Source: Treponema sp. (GTDB lineage: Bacteria; Spirochaetota; Spirochaetia; Treponematales; Treponemataceae). From it: a stretch of 64,000 nt of DNA. Position 1 is the first letter of the stretch. Each line of letters opens with the position of its first letter. This document shows, piece after piece, positions 26,095-35,057 of the stretch. The stretch lies in the NCBI GenBank assembly GCA_022510905.1, contig JAFLSN010000009.1:1-64000 (forward strand), written 5' to 3'. Both the position numbers and the translations under genes were made by a program. Under the pieces are notes generated by a model that did no database searches, had not been told where the DNA came from, and worked only from the letters and a program-made list of their open reading frames with translations.

Positions 26095-26517
26095 ATGAAA
26101 ACACTCTCAAAACTCGCATTCGTGGTGGCGGCGGCACTCTCTCTGGCCTTTTTTGCAGCATGCAGCAGCGACGGCGATGGCGGAAGCGGCTCGACTGACA
26201 TCGTGGCGGGGCATACCTACAAGGCGACAAGTGGCAGCGTGGAGGATGAGCCGATGCCGTCTGATGTGACTTTTGTCATTATTTTTAATAAAGACGGAAG
26301 CTGGATTTGTAGTGGGTTTCCGCTTCCTAGCTCAGGAACGTACAAAGTCGATTCTTCGCAAACAAAGGTTTCCGTTACAGGAACTTTGAACGGGGCCCAA
26401 TGCACTATGACTGGAAAAATCAGCAATAGCGGTAAAAATATTTATTTTACGGGAACTCTTACCGGCAGTGACGGTGAGAAGGGAACCCTTGTTGCTGAAT
26501 TTGAACTCCTAGGCTGA
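26095..26517 (+). CDS. small lipoprotein, unknown function
   Basis: 140 residues. Signal peptide with lipobox FAAC, then a SSDGDGGSGS tether; mature domain ~110 residues, beta-rich, with alternating strands (TFVIIFNKDGSW, TKVSVTGTLNGAQ, KNIYFTGTLTGSDGEKGTL), like a small lipocalin-like or META-type beta-barrel, but no family recognised. AAGGAG precedes the ATG. Own promoter with operator-like palindromes, divergent from an XRE regulator, so expression is likely conditional. Confidence 0.8.
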   Translation: MKTLSKLAFVVAAALSLAFFAACSSDGDGGSGSTDIVAGHTYKATSGSVEDEPMPSDVTFVIIFNKDGSWICSGFPLPSSGTYKVDSSQTKVSVTGTLNGAQCTMTGKISNSGKNIYFTGTLTGSDGEKGTLVAEFELLG

Positions 26518-26654
26518 TTCGCGCGTAAAGGGTATACACTCCGTGAAACCGTGCTTCTGCGGCTGGGTGTGTAGACTTGATCCGTTTTTTCTGGAAGTCA
26601 TGTTCAAATATATAAGCCGATCGTATTCGGTTTTATTTTTATTTAGGAGAAAAG

Positions 26655-27677
26655 ATGAAGAGGAAATTTTTTGGTGCCGTGTGCGCGGCGGGGGTGATTG
26701 CGGCAGTGTTTTTTGCCGTGGGGTGCGACAGCTCATCTGGCGGTTCTGGCGGGAGCCACATTGCCGTTCCAGATTATCTACTGGTGGAGGGCACCACGAT
26801 AGTCGGCTGTGTCAAGGACAGGCTGCCTGCCGACCTCAAGATTCCCGAGGGCATTACAGGAATACTGGGGTTCGCGTTCACCGGCTGCACAGGGCTCAAG
26901 AACCTTACAATACCTGCAAGCGTTGTTACAATCCATGACGCAGCGTTCAATAATTGCCTTAACCTTGCCACCGTGGTATACACAGGAACACTGGCTCAGT
27001 GGTGCTATATATTCCAGGACTGGAACCTCCTGTACCGTGCAAACACGGTCAGGCTGGAAGGTTCAAATATAGAAAACCTGAAGGAAATGGAGCATATTGA
27101 AATCCCTTCGGGCGTGACGCAAATAAATGATGGTGCCTTCAGGTACTTAGAAAACCTCAAAAGCATAACCATACCAGATACCGTTAGGAACATTGGGGTG
27201 TGTGCGTTCGAATCCTGCACAGGCATTGAGGAAATCGTTATACCCGACAGCGTGTATAGCATAGGGGTCACTGCGTTCGGTAAATATATAAATGAAAAGG
27301 ACATGAGCCTTAAGAAAGTGACCATAGGCAAAAATGTAAAGACAATAGGGGACACTGCGTTCAGTGGGTGCATAAACCTTGAAGAAGTCATCATACCAAG
27401 CGACAGTGTGACAGAAATCATCGGGCTGGGGGCCTTCTTAGGTTGCACATCACTTACAAGTATTGAAATTCCAAAGAGTGTGACACGTATTGAAGAACAG
27501 GTGTTCAACGGTTGCTTATCGCTTGAAGAGGTAACTTTTGCCGACACAAAAAACTGGTACCAGCTATATCTCGATACCCCAATTGACGTGAGTGCCCCGG
27601 AGGAGAACGCTGAAAAGCTCAAGTGGCATTCCTACTGGGGCTCTACCGGCATCTACAAGAAAGACAATGGAGTGTAA
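26655..27677 (+). CDS. BspA-type leucine-rich-repeat lipoprotein
   Basis: 340 residues. Signal peptide with lipobox AVGC, then a DSSSGGSGGS tether and about ten LRR_5 (BspA/TpLRR) repeats with the pattern SLTxIxIPxSVTxIGxxAFxGC, e.g. GLKNLTIPASVVTIHDAAF, LKSITIPDTVRNIGVCAF, LKKVTIGKNVKTIGDTAF. Family members in oral bacteria and treponemes are surface proteins that bind host or bacterial proteins. AGGAG precedes the ATG. Followed by a terminator. Divergent repeats of one array are common, so copy number may vary between strains. Confidence 0.9.
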   Translation: MKRKFFGAVCAAGVIAAVFFAVGCDSSSGGSGGSHIAVPDYLLVEGTTIVGCVKDRLPADLKIPEGITGILGFAFTGCTGLKNLTIPASVVTIHDAAFNNCLNLATVVYTGTLAQWCYIFQDWNLLYRANTVRLEGSNIENLKEMEHIEIPSGVTQINDGAFRYLENLKSITIPDTVRNIGVCAFESCTGIEEIVIPDSVYSIGVTAFGKYINEKDMSLKKVTIGKNVKTIGDTAFSGCINLEEVIIPSDSVTEIIGLGAFLGCTSLTSIEIPKSVTRIEEQVFNGCLSLEEVTFADTKNWYQLYLDTPIDVSAPEENAEKLKWHSYWGSTGIYKKDNGV

Positions 27678-27740
27678 GATGGTGACAAATCCATCGCTGG
27701 CGAATTCAGGCTTATAGATTTGCTGAATCCGTTTTTGCGG

Positions 27741-27777
27741 GGAGGCGGGCCGCAGGCAAGTTCGTGGCCCTCCTTTT
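27741..27777 (+). terminator. terminator after the LRR lipoprotein gene
   Basis: GGAGGCGGGCC (27741-27751) pairs with GGCCCTCC (27766-27773) with a two-base bulge, followed by TTTTTT. Confidence 0.65.
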
Positions 27778-27904
27778 TTGTGGTTCATGCATAAAGGTAT
27801 GCAGCGCCGTGCGGGGCGAATGTGGCCGCCGTCCATGTGTAAAAGGTCTGTGCCGGCCTTTCCGTGGCCAAAGCTGCTGCCTTGCGTGTTCATGTCATTC
27901 CTGT

Positions 27905-27933
27905 TTGCCAAATGCGCCATGCCGTGTTATACT
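27905..27933 (+). promoter_or_regulatory. deoD promoter (predicted leaderless)
   Basis: TTGCCA (27905-27910), 17-bp spacer, TATACT (27928-27933). ATG at 27941 is eight bases past the -10 and has no Shine-Dalgarno. Confidence 0.65.
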
Positions 27934-27940
27934 AAAAGCC

Positions 27941-28645
27941 ATGAGTACACATATCAATGCGCCCGAAGGTGCGGTCGCGGATGCGGTGCTGCTTCCCGGC
28001 GACCCGCTCAGGGCCAAGTTTATCGCCGAACATTTTTTGGAAAACGCCACCTGCTACAACGAAGTGCGGGGAATGTACGGCTTTACGGGTACATACAACG
28101 GAAAACGTGTTTCCGTGCAGGGAACGGGCATGGGCCAGCCTTCGCTTTCAATCTATGTTAACGAACTTTTTCAGTTTTACGGTGTGCAGACGGCTGTGCG
28201 GGTGGGAACCTGCGGTGCCATTCAGCCTGACATTGCGCTCCGTGATGTTGTTCTTGCGCAGGGGGCCTGTTCTGATTCGGGCCTGAACACCATGCGCTTC
28301 AACGGCCTCCATTTTGCGCCAATAGCTGATTTTGGCCTTCTGCGCCGTGCCGCCGATTCTGCGGCCGCTGTCACGGGAAAGCCTGCACATGTCGGGCTGT
28401 GCGTTTCTAGCGACCTTTTTTACGACACGGCCGAAAACTGGAAGCTCTGGGCCAGATACGGCGCGCTTGGTGTCGAAATGGAAACGGCTGAGCTGTACAC
28501 GCTTGCGGCGCAGTTTCACCGCAGGGCTCTTTCGGTGCTCACTGTGAGCGACCACATCCTGCTTGGTGGCCAGACTACGGCCGAGGAGCGCCAGAAAACA
28601 TTTACCGGCATGGTTACAATCGCGCTTGAAACAGTCACCGCGTAG
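27941..28645 (+). CDS. deoD: purine-nucleoside phosphorylase
   Basis: Phosphorolysis of purine (deoxy)nucleosides, purine salvage. 234 residues, the length of the hexameric DeoD type. [67 protein letters not shown] and [10 protein letters not shown] with the ribose-contacting MET; the catalytic Asp/Ser region reads TVSDHIL. The open frame extends further upstream, but family length, start motif and promoter position fix ATG 27941. Monocistronic. Confidence 0.95.
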   Translation: MSTHINAPEGAVADAVLLPGDPLRAKFIAEHFLENATCYNEVRGMYGFTGTYNGKRVSVQGTGMGQPSLSIYVNELFQFYGVQTAVRVGTCGAIQPDIALRDVVLAQGACSDSGLNTMRFNGLHFAPIADFGLLRRAADSAAAVTGKPAHVGLCVSSDLFYDTAENWKLWARYGALGVEMETAELYTLAAQFHRRALSVLTVSDHILLGGQTTAEERQKTFTGMVTIALETVTA

Positions 28646-28722
28646 GTGCGTTTTGCACGGTGTGCCATGCCGCATTCACCTTTCACCATTGCCTGTCGCA
28701 TGCTGAATGTTCGGGCTGTCGG

Positions 28723-28751
28723 TTGTATTTTCTTGCGCATCGTGGTAGTAT
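28723..28751 (+). promoter_or_regulatory. probable promoter of the nucleotidyltransferase-manA operon
   Basis: TTGTAT (28723-28728), 17-bp spacer, TAGTAT (28746-28751), 70 bases before the TTG start. Confidence 0.45.
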
Positions 28752-28820
28752 AACCCCGAGCCGGACGGTCTGTGCCGTGCAGCATATTGTGTATTGTGGA
28801 TTTCATTTGGAGGTACTGGC

Positions 28821-29732
28821 TTGAAACCGACACTTTTGGTGCTTGCAGCCGGAATGGGAAGCAGGTACGGCGGCGTAAAACAGATAGATGCCGTTGGAAA
28901 AAACAATGAATGCCTTTTGGATTTCGCCACATTCGACGCGAAACGGAGCGGTTTTGGAAAAGTGGTCTATGTCATCCGGAAGGACATCGAGCAGGATTTC
29001 CGGGCACGCCTGTTTGACCGCGTGGCCGCCCACTTTGACGCGGAATATGTGTTCCAGACGCAGGACTCTCTTTTGACGCAGGATGAATGCAAGGCCTGCG
29101 CGTCACGGCAAAAACCTTGGGGTACCATACATGCCGTGCTCTGCGCGGAACAGGCTTTGGGCGCAAGTCCGTTTGCCGTGATCAACAGCGACGACTACTA
29201 TGGCCGCGATGCTTTTGACACGCTGGGCCGCTATCTGGATTCGCTTTCTCCTCAGAGCACGGAACATGCCATGGTGGGCTATGTGCTTGGCAATACCATG
29301 AGCAGAAGCGGTTCCGTGAGCCGTGGCGTGTGCCAGGTGCAGAACGGCGAGCTTGTTTCAATCACCGAGCACACAAAGATTTTTTACGAGGGGAACGGCA
29401 TCGTGAGCGAGCTGAATGGACAGCGCCTTGCTTTGACGGGCAAGGAATGGGTCAGCATGAATCTTTTTGCGTTCAATTCCACGGCGTTTGGCCCGTTCCA
29501 CGAATACTGGGAAGATTTTAAGCGCACGTCGCTCACGGACTCAAAAAAAGAAGCGCTTCTTCCCGAAGCTGCAAGCCGCATTGTACAGAAAAAGCAGGGC
29601 GGCATCAAATTCTTTACTTCAACAGAAACCTGGTTCGGCATGACCTATCCGCAGGATCGCGACATTGTAAAAGCCGAAATCGCAAAAAAAATCGATTCAG
29701 GCTATTATCCGAATCATCTCTGGGAGAACTGA
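28821..29732 (+). CDS. sugar-phosphate nucleotidyltransferase family protein
   Basis: 303 residues. N-terminal nucleotide-binding signature LVLAAGMGSRYGGVKQIDAVG (first 20 shown in part), then VINSDDYYGRDAF with the metal-binding Asp and an extended C-terminal part. It should transfer a nucleotide to a sugar phosphate. The TTG start at 28821 is chosen because GGAGG lies seven bases before it and the protein then begins directly with the signature. One base separates its stop from manA, so the pair probably works in hexose-phosphate/sugar-nucleotide supply (for example mannose-derived). Exact substrate unknown. Confidence 0.82.
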   Translation: MKPTLLVLAAGMGSRYGGVKQIDAVGKNNECLLDFATFDAKRSGFGKVVYVIRKDIEQDFRARLFDRVAAHFDAEYVFQTQDSLLTQDECKACASRQKPWGTIHAVLCAEQALGASPFAVINSDDYYGRDAFDTLGRYLDSLSPQSTEHAMVGYVLGNTMSRSGSVSRGVCQVQNGELVSITEHTKIFYEGNGIVSELNGQRLALTGKEWVSMNLFAFNSTAFGPFHEYWEDFKRTSLTDSKKEALLPEAASRIVQKKQGGIKFFTSTETWFGMTYPQDRDIVKAEIAKKIDSGYYPNHLWEN

Positions 29733-29733
29733 T

Positions 29734-30543
29734 ATGCTTCGCCTAAAGTCCGTCAGGTCAGAAAAAGTATGGGGTTACGAAGACTGGATTGCCTCAACCC
29801 ATCCGCATGGCCTTCAAACTGAATTCCAGAACTTTGTGGGCGGGGACTATCCTCTGCTTGTAAAAATCATCCAGGCCGATGACTGGCTCAGCGTGCAGGT
29901 TCATCCTTATGACGAGGTGGCCCAGCTTTACGAAAGCGGCCGGGGCAAGGCCGAATGCTGGTATGTGCTTTCTGCCAAGCCGAATGCCCAGCTGGTGTAC
30001 GGTTTGAACGGCATCTACACGGCAAGCGAGCTTCGTGCGGCAATAAAAAGCAATTCCGTGCAGGACTGCCTGCGCTATGTTTCGGTGGAGCCTGGCGATT
30101 TTGTATACCTTCCTGCGGGAACCGTGCACGCCATTGGCGGAGGTGTCCGGCTGCTGGAAGTGCAGCAGTCAAGCGATATTACGTACAGGCTTTATGACTG
30201 GGGCCGCGACCGTGAATGCCATGTTGAAAAGGCGCTTTCGAGCATCAAGACGGGCGGTGTGCGCAATGTGGTCAAATTTCCCGGCGCGTTTTCCTGTCCG
30301 TTCTTTACGCTTGAAGAAATCACTGTTGAAAAAAACTACAGCACCACGATTGACAAGGCGAAAGGCAAGGCGATTCCCGGCGACTGCAACCTGTTTTTTG
30401 TGATTGATGGAACTGGCACCATAAACGGTGAGACAGCGCAGCCGGAAGACCTGTTTGCGTTCGCCCCGGGCGAGACCATGGAGGCCACCGGCACACTATG
30501 TCTCATAAAAATAATTCCGGCTGAACCCAGGCATCGTCCGTAG
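29734..30543 (+). CDS. manA: mannose-6-phosphate isomerase, class I
   Basis: Interconverts fructose-6-phosphate and mannose-6-phosphate. 269 residues, the short bacterial (B. subtilis ManA-like) form. Cupin zinc site: QVHPYDE (Gln, His), KAECWYVL (Glu) and PAGTVHAIGGG (His), with EVQQSSDITYRLYDWGR containing the catalytic Arg. Directly follows the nucleotidyltransferase gene with one base between, so cotranscribed. Confidence 0.93.
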   Translation: MLRLKSVRSEKVWGYEDWIASTHPHGLQTEFQNFVGGDYPLLVKIIQADDWLSVQVHPYDEVAQLYESGRGKAECWYVLSAKPNAQLVYGLNGIYTASELRAAIKSNSVQDCLRYVSVEPGDFVYLPAGTVHAIGGGVRLLEVQQSSDITYRLYDWGRDRECHVEKALSSIKTGGVRNVVKFPGAFSCPFFTLEEITVEKNYSTTIDKAKGKAIPGDCNLFFVIDGTGTINGETAQPEDLFAFAPGETMEATGTLCLIKIIPAEPRHRP

Positions 30544-30686
30544 CGCATGGGCGTGGCTTCTGCGGGCGATGTGCCTGTGGTTCAACCGCCTGCACCCGCC
30601 ATGCCCCGGAACGCTAGGAGGTGCATGTTAGTCTGTCTGCAAGGATTTGCGTTTTTTATTTCATTCTGAATCACGGACTTTTTACA

Positions 30687-30715
30687 TTGCCACTTTTAAA
30701 AGAAATGAGTATATT
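30687..30715 (+). promoter_or_regulatory. lon promoter (predicted leaderless)
   Basis: TTGCCA (30687-30692), 17-bp spacer, TATATT (30710-30715); ATG at 30722 is seven bases past the -10. No heat-shock CIRCE element seen. Confidence 0.6.
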
Positions 30716-30721
30716 TGAAGC

Positions 30722-33298
30722 ATGAAAGACGATACAGATTTTGGCACTGAAGACGAGTCAAAAAAGCGCAAAAAAGAAAAAAAATCAGCGGCTGATATTG
30801 TGCCGGTTGACCAGCAGCTTCCAAATAAATTGTTCATTGTTCCCATAGTCGGGCGTCCCATTTTTCCTGGCATTTTTACGCCACTCATGATAAACAATAC
30901 TGATGACGCAAAAATGATTGAGCAGGCATACGAAACTGACGGCTACATCGGCATTGTCATGCTGAGAACCGAGCTGGAAAAACCCAAGCTCTCTGACCTG
31001 TACACGGTGGGAACTGTTGCCCGCATTATCAAGAAACTCAATCTGCCTGACGGCGGGCTCAACGTGTTTGTTTCAACAATCAAACGGTTTAAAATCCGCA
31101 AAACTCTTAGCAGCGCGAATCCCATGGTCGCCGCTGTTTCATACCTTGAAGATGTTGAAGATGACACGTTCGAGGTAAAAGCGCTCACCCGCGCCTTGAT
31201 TAGCGAGATGAAAGAAGTGAGCGAAAACAATCCCATGTTCAGCGAAGAAATGCGGCTAAACATGGTGAACATAGACAACCCCGGAAAAATCGCAGATTTT
31301 ATCACGTCCATCCTGAACATCGAGCGCAAAGACCAGCAGCGTGTTCTTGAAATGACCAATGTGCGCCAGCGCATGGAGCAGGTGCTGGTGTACATCAAGA
31401 AGGAACAGGAAATCCTGCGTGTGCAGAAAAAGATTCAGAATGAAATCAACGACAAGGTTGAAAAAAACCAGCGGGATTATTTTTTGCGCGAAGAGCTCAA
31501 GAGCATTCAGGAAGAGCTTGGAATTGCCTCGGACTCAAAAAGCAGCGACTACCAGAAATTCAAGACGCGGCTTGCTGCATTCAATTTTACGGGCGAAATA
31601 AAAGAAACGGTGGACAGCGAGCTTGAGAAATTCCAGCTCATGGATACGCATGACCCGGACTATGTTTCAACGCGCAATTATCTTGATCTGGTGCTTTCCC
31701 TCCCTTGGAACGACAGTCCTGTGGAACGCTACCAGCTGCATGAAGCAAAAAAGATTCTTGAGGGCGACCACTATGGGCTTGACGAAGTAAAAAAGCGCAT
31801 AGTGGAATACCTTGCAGTGCGCCGCCTCAAAAACGACAGCAAAGGTTCAATTCTGATTCTGGTTGGACCTCCCGGCGTGGGCAAAACGAGCGTAGGCCAT
31901 TCCATTGCGCGTGCCATGAACAAACCGTTTTTTCGGTTTTCGGTGGGTGGCGAGCATGACGAAAGCAACATAAAGGGGCACCGCCGCACTTACATCGGTT
32001 CCATGCCGGGGCAAATCATACAGGGGCTAAAAATCACCAAGACAAAATCGCCGGTGTTTATGATAGATGAGGTTGACAAAATGAACGCAAGTGCCCAGGG
32101 CGATCCGTCTGCGGCCTTGCTTGAAGTGCTTGACCCCGAGCAGAATGTGAACTTCCGCGACACCTATCTTGACCTTCCGTTTGACGTGAGCAATGTGTTT
32201 TTTATTCTCACGGCGAACACTCTCGACACGATTCCTCAGCCTCTTCTTGACCGTGCGGAGATAATAGAGCTTTCAGGCTATATCGACCAGGAAAAAATCG
32301 AAATTGCCAAACGTTACCTGATTCCCAAGAATCTTGAAAAAAACGGACTCAAACGCTCACAGGTAAAATACACACGTTCGGCCTTGCTTCTTATTGCAAC
32401 AGAATATGCCCGCGAAGCCGGAGTACGGAACTACGAGAAATGTCTGGATAAAATTCATCGCAAGCTTGTGCGGGAACATGTTGACTCCTACGAAGCCTCG
32501 CTTGCTGATGGGAAACCTGGCGCTGAAAGCAAGGCGGCAGAAGCACGTTCGACTAAATCCCGTTCCACAAAATCTGCCGTTCAGCCTGAATCTTCACAGG
32601 ACACCGTGCTGCCAGAAGTGGAGCAGCAGGCTCGGGAAGAAGCCGCAAAATTGCAGGCTTTGCTTTCAAAGAATACTTTTTCCATAGATGTGCCTCAGGT
32701 GCGCACCTATCTGGGAAAACCCTTGTTTGATGAAAGCCAGATAAAGCGGGCTTCGGTGCCAGGCACTGCGTTAGGCCTTGCCTGGAGCAGCATGGGCGGC
32801 GACACTCTGCTTTTGGAAAGCATCGCCTTTGCGTCCGACAGGGGCGAGCTTCAGCTTACAGGCCAGCTTGGTGACGTGATGAGGGAAAGTGCGCTTATTG
32901 CCTTGAGCTGGGTAAAAAAATACGCCATTTCGCACGGCATTGTCCAGCCTGAATGGTTTGAAAAAAACACCATACATCTGCATTTTCCCGAGGGGGCAAC
33001 CCCTAAAGACGGTCCTTCCGCGGGCATTACGATTGCCACGGCATTTCTGTCACTTTTAAAGAACAAGAAAATCAAAGCGAACCTTGCCATGACTGGCGAA
33101 CTCAGCCTTACGGGGCAGGTGCTTCCCATCGGAGGGCTCCGCGAAAAAACTGTGGCCGCCAAGCGCAACAAAATCAAGACTATCATTTTTCCGCGAACCA
33201 ATGAGCGCGATTTGGAGGAAATCCCCGAGCTCATAAAAGAGGGCCTCACGTTTGTACCTGTGTCGAATGTGCAGGAAGTTTTGGAGCGGGTGTTTTAG
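30722..33298 (+). CDS. lon: ATP-dependent protease Lon
   Basis: Cytoplasmic hexameric AAA+ serine protease degrading damaged and regulatory proteins. 858 residues: LON substrate-binding domain (~35-230), coiled-coil (~230-330), AAA+ with Walker A GPPGVGKTS (~380) and Walker B MIDEVDKM, then protease domain with the catalytic Ser in PKDGPSAG (~770) and Lys in REKTVAAKR (~810). Between AAA+ and protease domains is a ~55-residue low-complexity insert rich in Ala/Ser/Lys/Glu (~590-645). The predicted mRNA is leaderless. Single gene. Confidence 0.96.
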   Translation: MKDDTDFGTEDESKKRKKEKKSAADIVPVDQQLPNKLFIVPIVGRPIFPGIFTPLMINNTDDAKMIEQAYETDGYIGIVMLRTELEKPKLSDLYTVGTVARIIKKLNLPDGGLNVFVSTIKRFKIRKTLSSANPMVAAVSYLEDVEDDTFEVKALTRALISEMKEVSENNPMFSEEMRLNMVNIDNPGKIADFITSILNIERKDQQRVLEMTNVRQRMEQVLVYIKKEQEILRVQKKIQNEINDKVEKNQRDYFLREELKSIQEELGIASDSKSSDYQKFKTRLAAFNFTGEIKETVDSELEKFQLMDTHDPDYVSTRNYLDLVLSLPWNDSPVERYQLHEAKKILEGDHYGLDEVKKRIVEYLAVRRLKNDSKGSILILVGPPGVGKTSVGHSIARAMNKPFFRFSVGGEHDESNIKGHRRTYIGSMPGQIIQGLKITKTKSPVFMIDEVDKMNASAQGDPSAALLEVLDPEQNVNFRDTYLDLPFDVSNVFFILTANTLDTIPQPLLDRAEIIELSGYIDQEKIEIAKRYLIPKNLEKNGLKRSQVKYTRSALLLIATEYAREAGVRNYEKCLDKIHRKLVREHVDSYEASLADGKPGAESKAAEARSTKSRSTKSAVQPESSQDTVLPEVEQQAREEAAKLQALLSKNTFSIDVPQVRTYLGKPLFDESQIKRASVPGTALGLAWSSMGGDTLLLESIAFASDRGELQLTGQLGDVMRESALIALSWVKKYAISHGIVQPEWFEKNTIHLHFPEGATPKDGPSAGITIATAFLSLLKNKKIKANLAMTGELSLTGQVLPIGGLREKTVAAKRNKIKTIIFPRTNERDLEEIPELIKEGLTFVPVSNVQEVLERVF

Positions 33299-33550
33299 CC
33301 TTCTGCCGCCTGCACGGTTTGGCAAAGTCAGGTGAATGGTTCCGCCTTGCTGTTGCACTTGGCGGTTCCAATAAAATCGTAAGATGAAAACGTCCTGATA
33401 AGACGGTTTTGTCTAGCCAAGTTTGCGTTGCAAGCTTATATCACTTGCACATTTCCATCTTGTTGTGGATGTGCGTAAAACGTCAATGTAGAATCTGTCT
33501 GGGCCGTGCGCCTGTGACGGATTTGTTTTGGCGTTTTGTAGGAGTTTTTT

Positions 33551-33928
33551 ATGGAAGTGAAGTTTTTTAAGTGTTCACGGTGCGGGCAGTTTCTGACGGT
33601 GCTTGATCCAAAATGCCCGGGTGTCTCCTGTTGCGGTGAGCCGGCAACGGAGCTGAAGGCAAACACCTCCGATGGTGCCGCCGAAAAGCATGTGCCCGCC
33701 GTAACTGTTGACGGAAACCGCGTGTCAGTGAACGTGGGGAGCGTAGATCACCCCATGGCCGATGACCACTACATCCAGTGGGTGTATGTGCATACAGAGA
33801 ACGGCGGCCAGCAGAAAAATCTTGTTCCAGGGCAAAAGCCCCACGCAGACTTTGTTCTTGCTGATGACAAGGCTGTTGCGGTGTATGGATATTGCAACAA
33901 GCATGGCCTGTGGGTGGCACAGCTGTAG
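33551..33928 (+). CDS. dfx: desulfoferrodoxin (2Fe superoxide reductase)
   Basis: Reduces superoxide to hydrogen peroxide in the cytoplasm of anaerobes. 125 residues. N-terminal desulforedoxin-like centre I with C8-x2-C11-x15-C27-C28, the exact spacing of rubredoxin-type iron, so this is the 2Fe class, unlike the centre-I-less protein of T. pallidum. Centre II: EKHVPAV, HPMADDHYIQW and YGYCNKHGLW supply the four His and one Cys. AGGAG precedes the ATG. Single gene closed by a bidirectional terminator. Confidence 0.94.
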   Translation: MEVKFFKCSRCGQFLTVLDPKCPGVSCCGEPATELKANTSDGAAEKHVPAVTVDGNRVSVNVGSVDHPMADDHYIQWVYVHTENGGQQKNLVPGQKPHADFVLADDKAVAVYGYCNKHGLWVAQL

Positions 33929-33945
33929 CTGTACCTCACCGTTTT

Positions 33946-34020
33946 TTTTAGACATGCGGGCTTGAAACCGTGCAATCCGTCCAGTTTTGTGGATAGGCGG
34001 CAGTGTCCGCATGTCTAAAA
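33946..34020. repeat. 14-bp perfect inverted repeat, 47-nt loop
   Basis: TTTTAGACATGCGG (33946-33959) and CCGCATGTCTAAAA (34007-34020). It lies between the superoxide reductase stop and the bidirectional terminator, and looks like the ends of a small element or a second, long-looped terminator. Confidence 0.55.
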
Positions 34021-34035
34021 GTCAAAATGCCATAC

Positions 34036-34087
34036 AAAAAGCCACACGACCATTTTGCCTGTGCAAGGTCTGTGTGGCTTTTTTTTT
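34036..34087. terminator. bidirectional terminator between dfx and the LolA-like gene
   Basis: AAAAAGCCACACGACC (34036-34051) pairs with GGTCTGTGTGGCTTTTT (34067-34083) with one mismatch; T-run on the plus strand, A-run giving U-run on the minus strand. Confidence 0.85.
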
Positions 34088-34147
34088 GAAGCGATTGAAA
34101 TTGCCCCGCATGGCTTTCAACATGCAGCGCAGCGGGGCACGATCTGC

Positions 34148-34939
34148 TTACTTTCCTGTGTTCAGGAAGTTTGAAGTGAATACACGGTCTGGAATGGGTT
34201 TATCCAGTTCGAGGCGCACAATCTTGATGTTCGTTTTGTGTCCTGTCTGAACATTTTCCAGCAGACTTTCATAAGTGATTGTGTATCCGCCCTCCTTTTT
34301 GATTGTTGGAACTGTTAGCACCTTTACCAGCTTGCTGTTTTTGTCATACATCTCGGTGTATACCGGTACATATGTGTCTTTGTCAACCCATGTGATGCGG
34401 TAGCTGTACTGGCTGCTTTTTTTGTCATATGGAACTTCCTTGACTTTGTAGCAGTTGTATGTGGTGCTCCCCACAACCTTGCTTTCTTCACCCTCATACT
34501 GGTGGTCGTCTTCGTCAATCTCGCGGGTTGAAAGGTCATCGTAAGTGGCATCGGTTCCCATGAATGATTTTGAACCTTCGCTGGAATTTACACGCCTGGT
34601 GTTCTGGAGGGCGGGAAGGTAAATCCATTTGTCATCGTCTTTGCCCTTGTTTTCTTTCTGCAGGAAGCGGGTGTCTTTTACGCTGGCCGGTGAACGGAAC
34701 AGCATGACTATGTCGGTCAAATCGTTCTGGTTTCGGCCGTATTGTTCGATACTGCGGACTTCCTGCGTGCCGTTTTTTGCTGTCAGCACCATCTCCACCA
34801 TTGAATGGGTGAACTTTGGTTTTGCAATGTCTTTTGCCTTCTGCATGATGTCTGTACCCTGCTGGTCTGCGAATACAGCCGCCGTGCCCAGTGTGAGAGC
34901 CAAAGTCGCCATTGAAATTACTTTGTAAAGTTTTTTCAT
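34148..34939 (-). CDS. outer membrane lipoprotein-sorting (LolA-like) protein
   Basis: 263 residues, signal peptide MKKLYKVISMATLALTLGTAAVFA, mature protein of the LolA/LolB-like beta-barrel fold: MVEMVLTAKNGTQEVRS, DIVMLFRSPASVKDTRFL, KWIYLPALQNTRRVNSSEGS, SFMGTDATYDDLS. This type is typically encoded with an RND/MMPL exporter, as here, and probably carries a lipid or lipoprotein across the periplasm. AAGGAG six bases before ATG 34939 fixes the start. Downstream of the RND gene with a hairpin in the 158-bp gap; likely one operon. Confidence 0.85.
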   Translation of the reverse strand: MKKLYKVISMATLALTLGTAAVFADQQGTDIMQKAKDIAKPKFTHSMVEMVLTAKNGTQEVRSIEQYGRNQNDLTDIVMLFRSPASVKDTRFLQKENKGKDDDKWIYLPALQNTRRVNSSEGSKSFMGTDATYDDLSTREIDEDDHQYEGEESKVVGSTTYNCYKVKEVPYDKKSSQYSYRITWVDKDTYVPVYTEMYDKNSKLVKVLTVPTIKKEGGYTITYESLLENVQTGHKTNIKIVRLELDKPIPDRVFTSNFLNTGK

Positions 34940-35057
34940 AGTTTTCTCCTTCATTATTCACTATGCTTTATTTTGTGTTGAACGTTTTTTTTTGTTTAAG
35001 CGTTCAAACAATCAAACTGACATCCATGCCGATGGTTACAGATCCACCGGCTTTTTT

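Noticed and set aside
27764-27940. N-terminal extension of deoD
   Set aside because: The promoter TTGCCA-17-TATACT lies inside it and DeoD proteins start at MSTHINA-like sequence.
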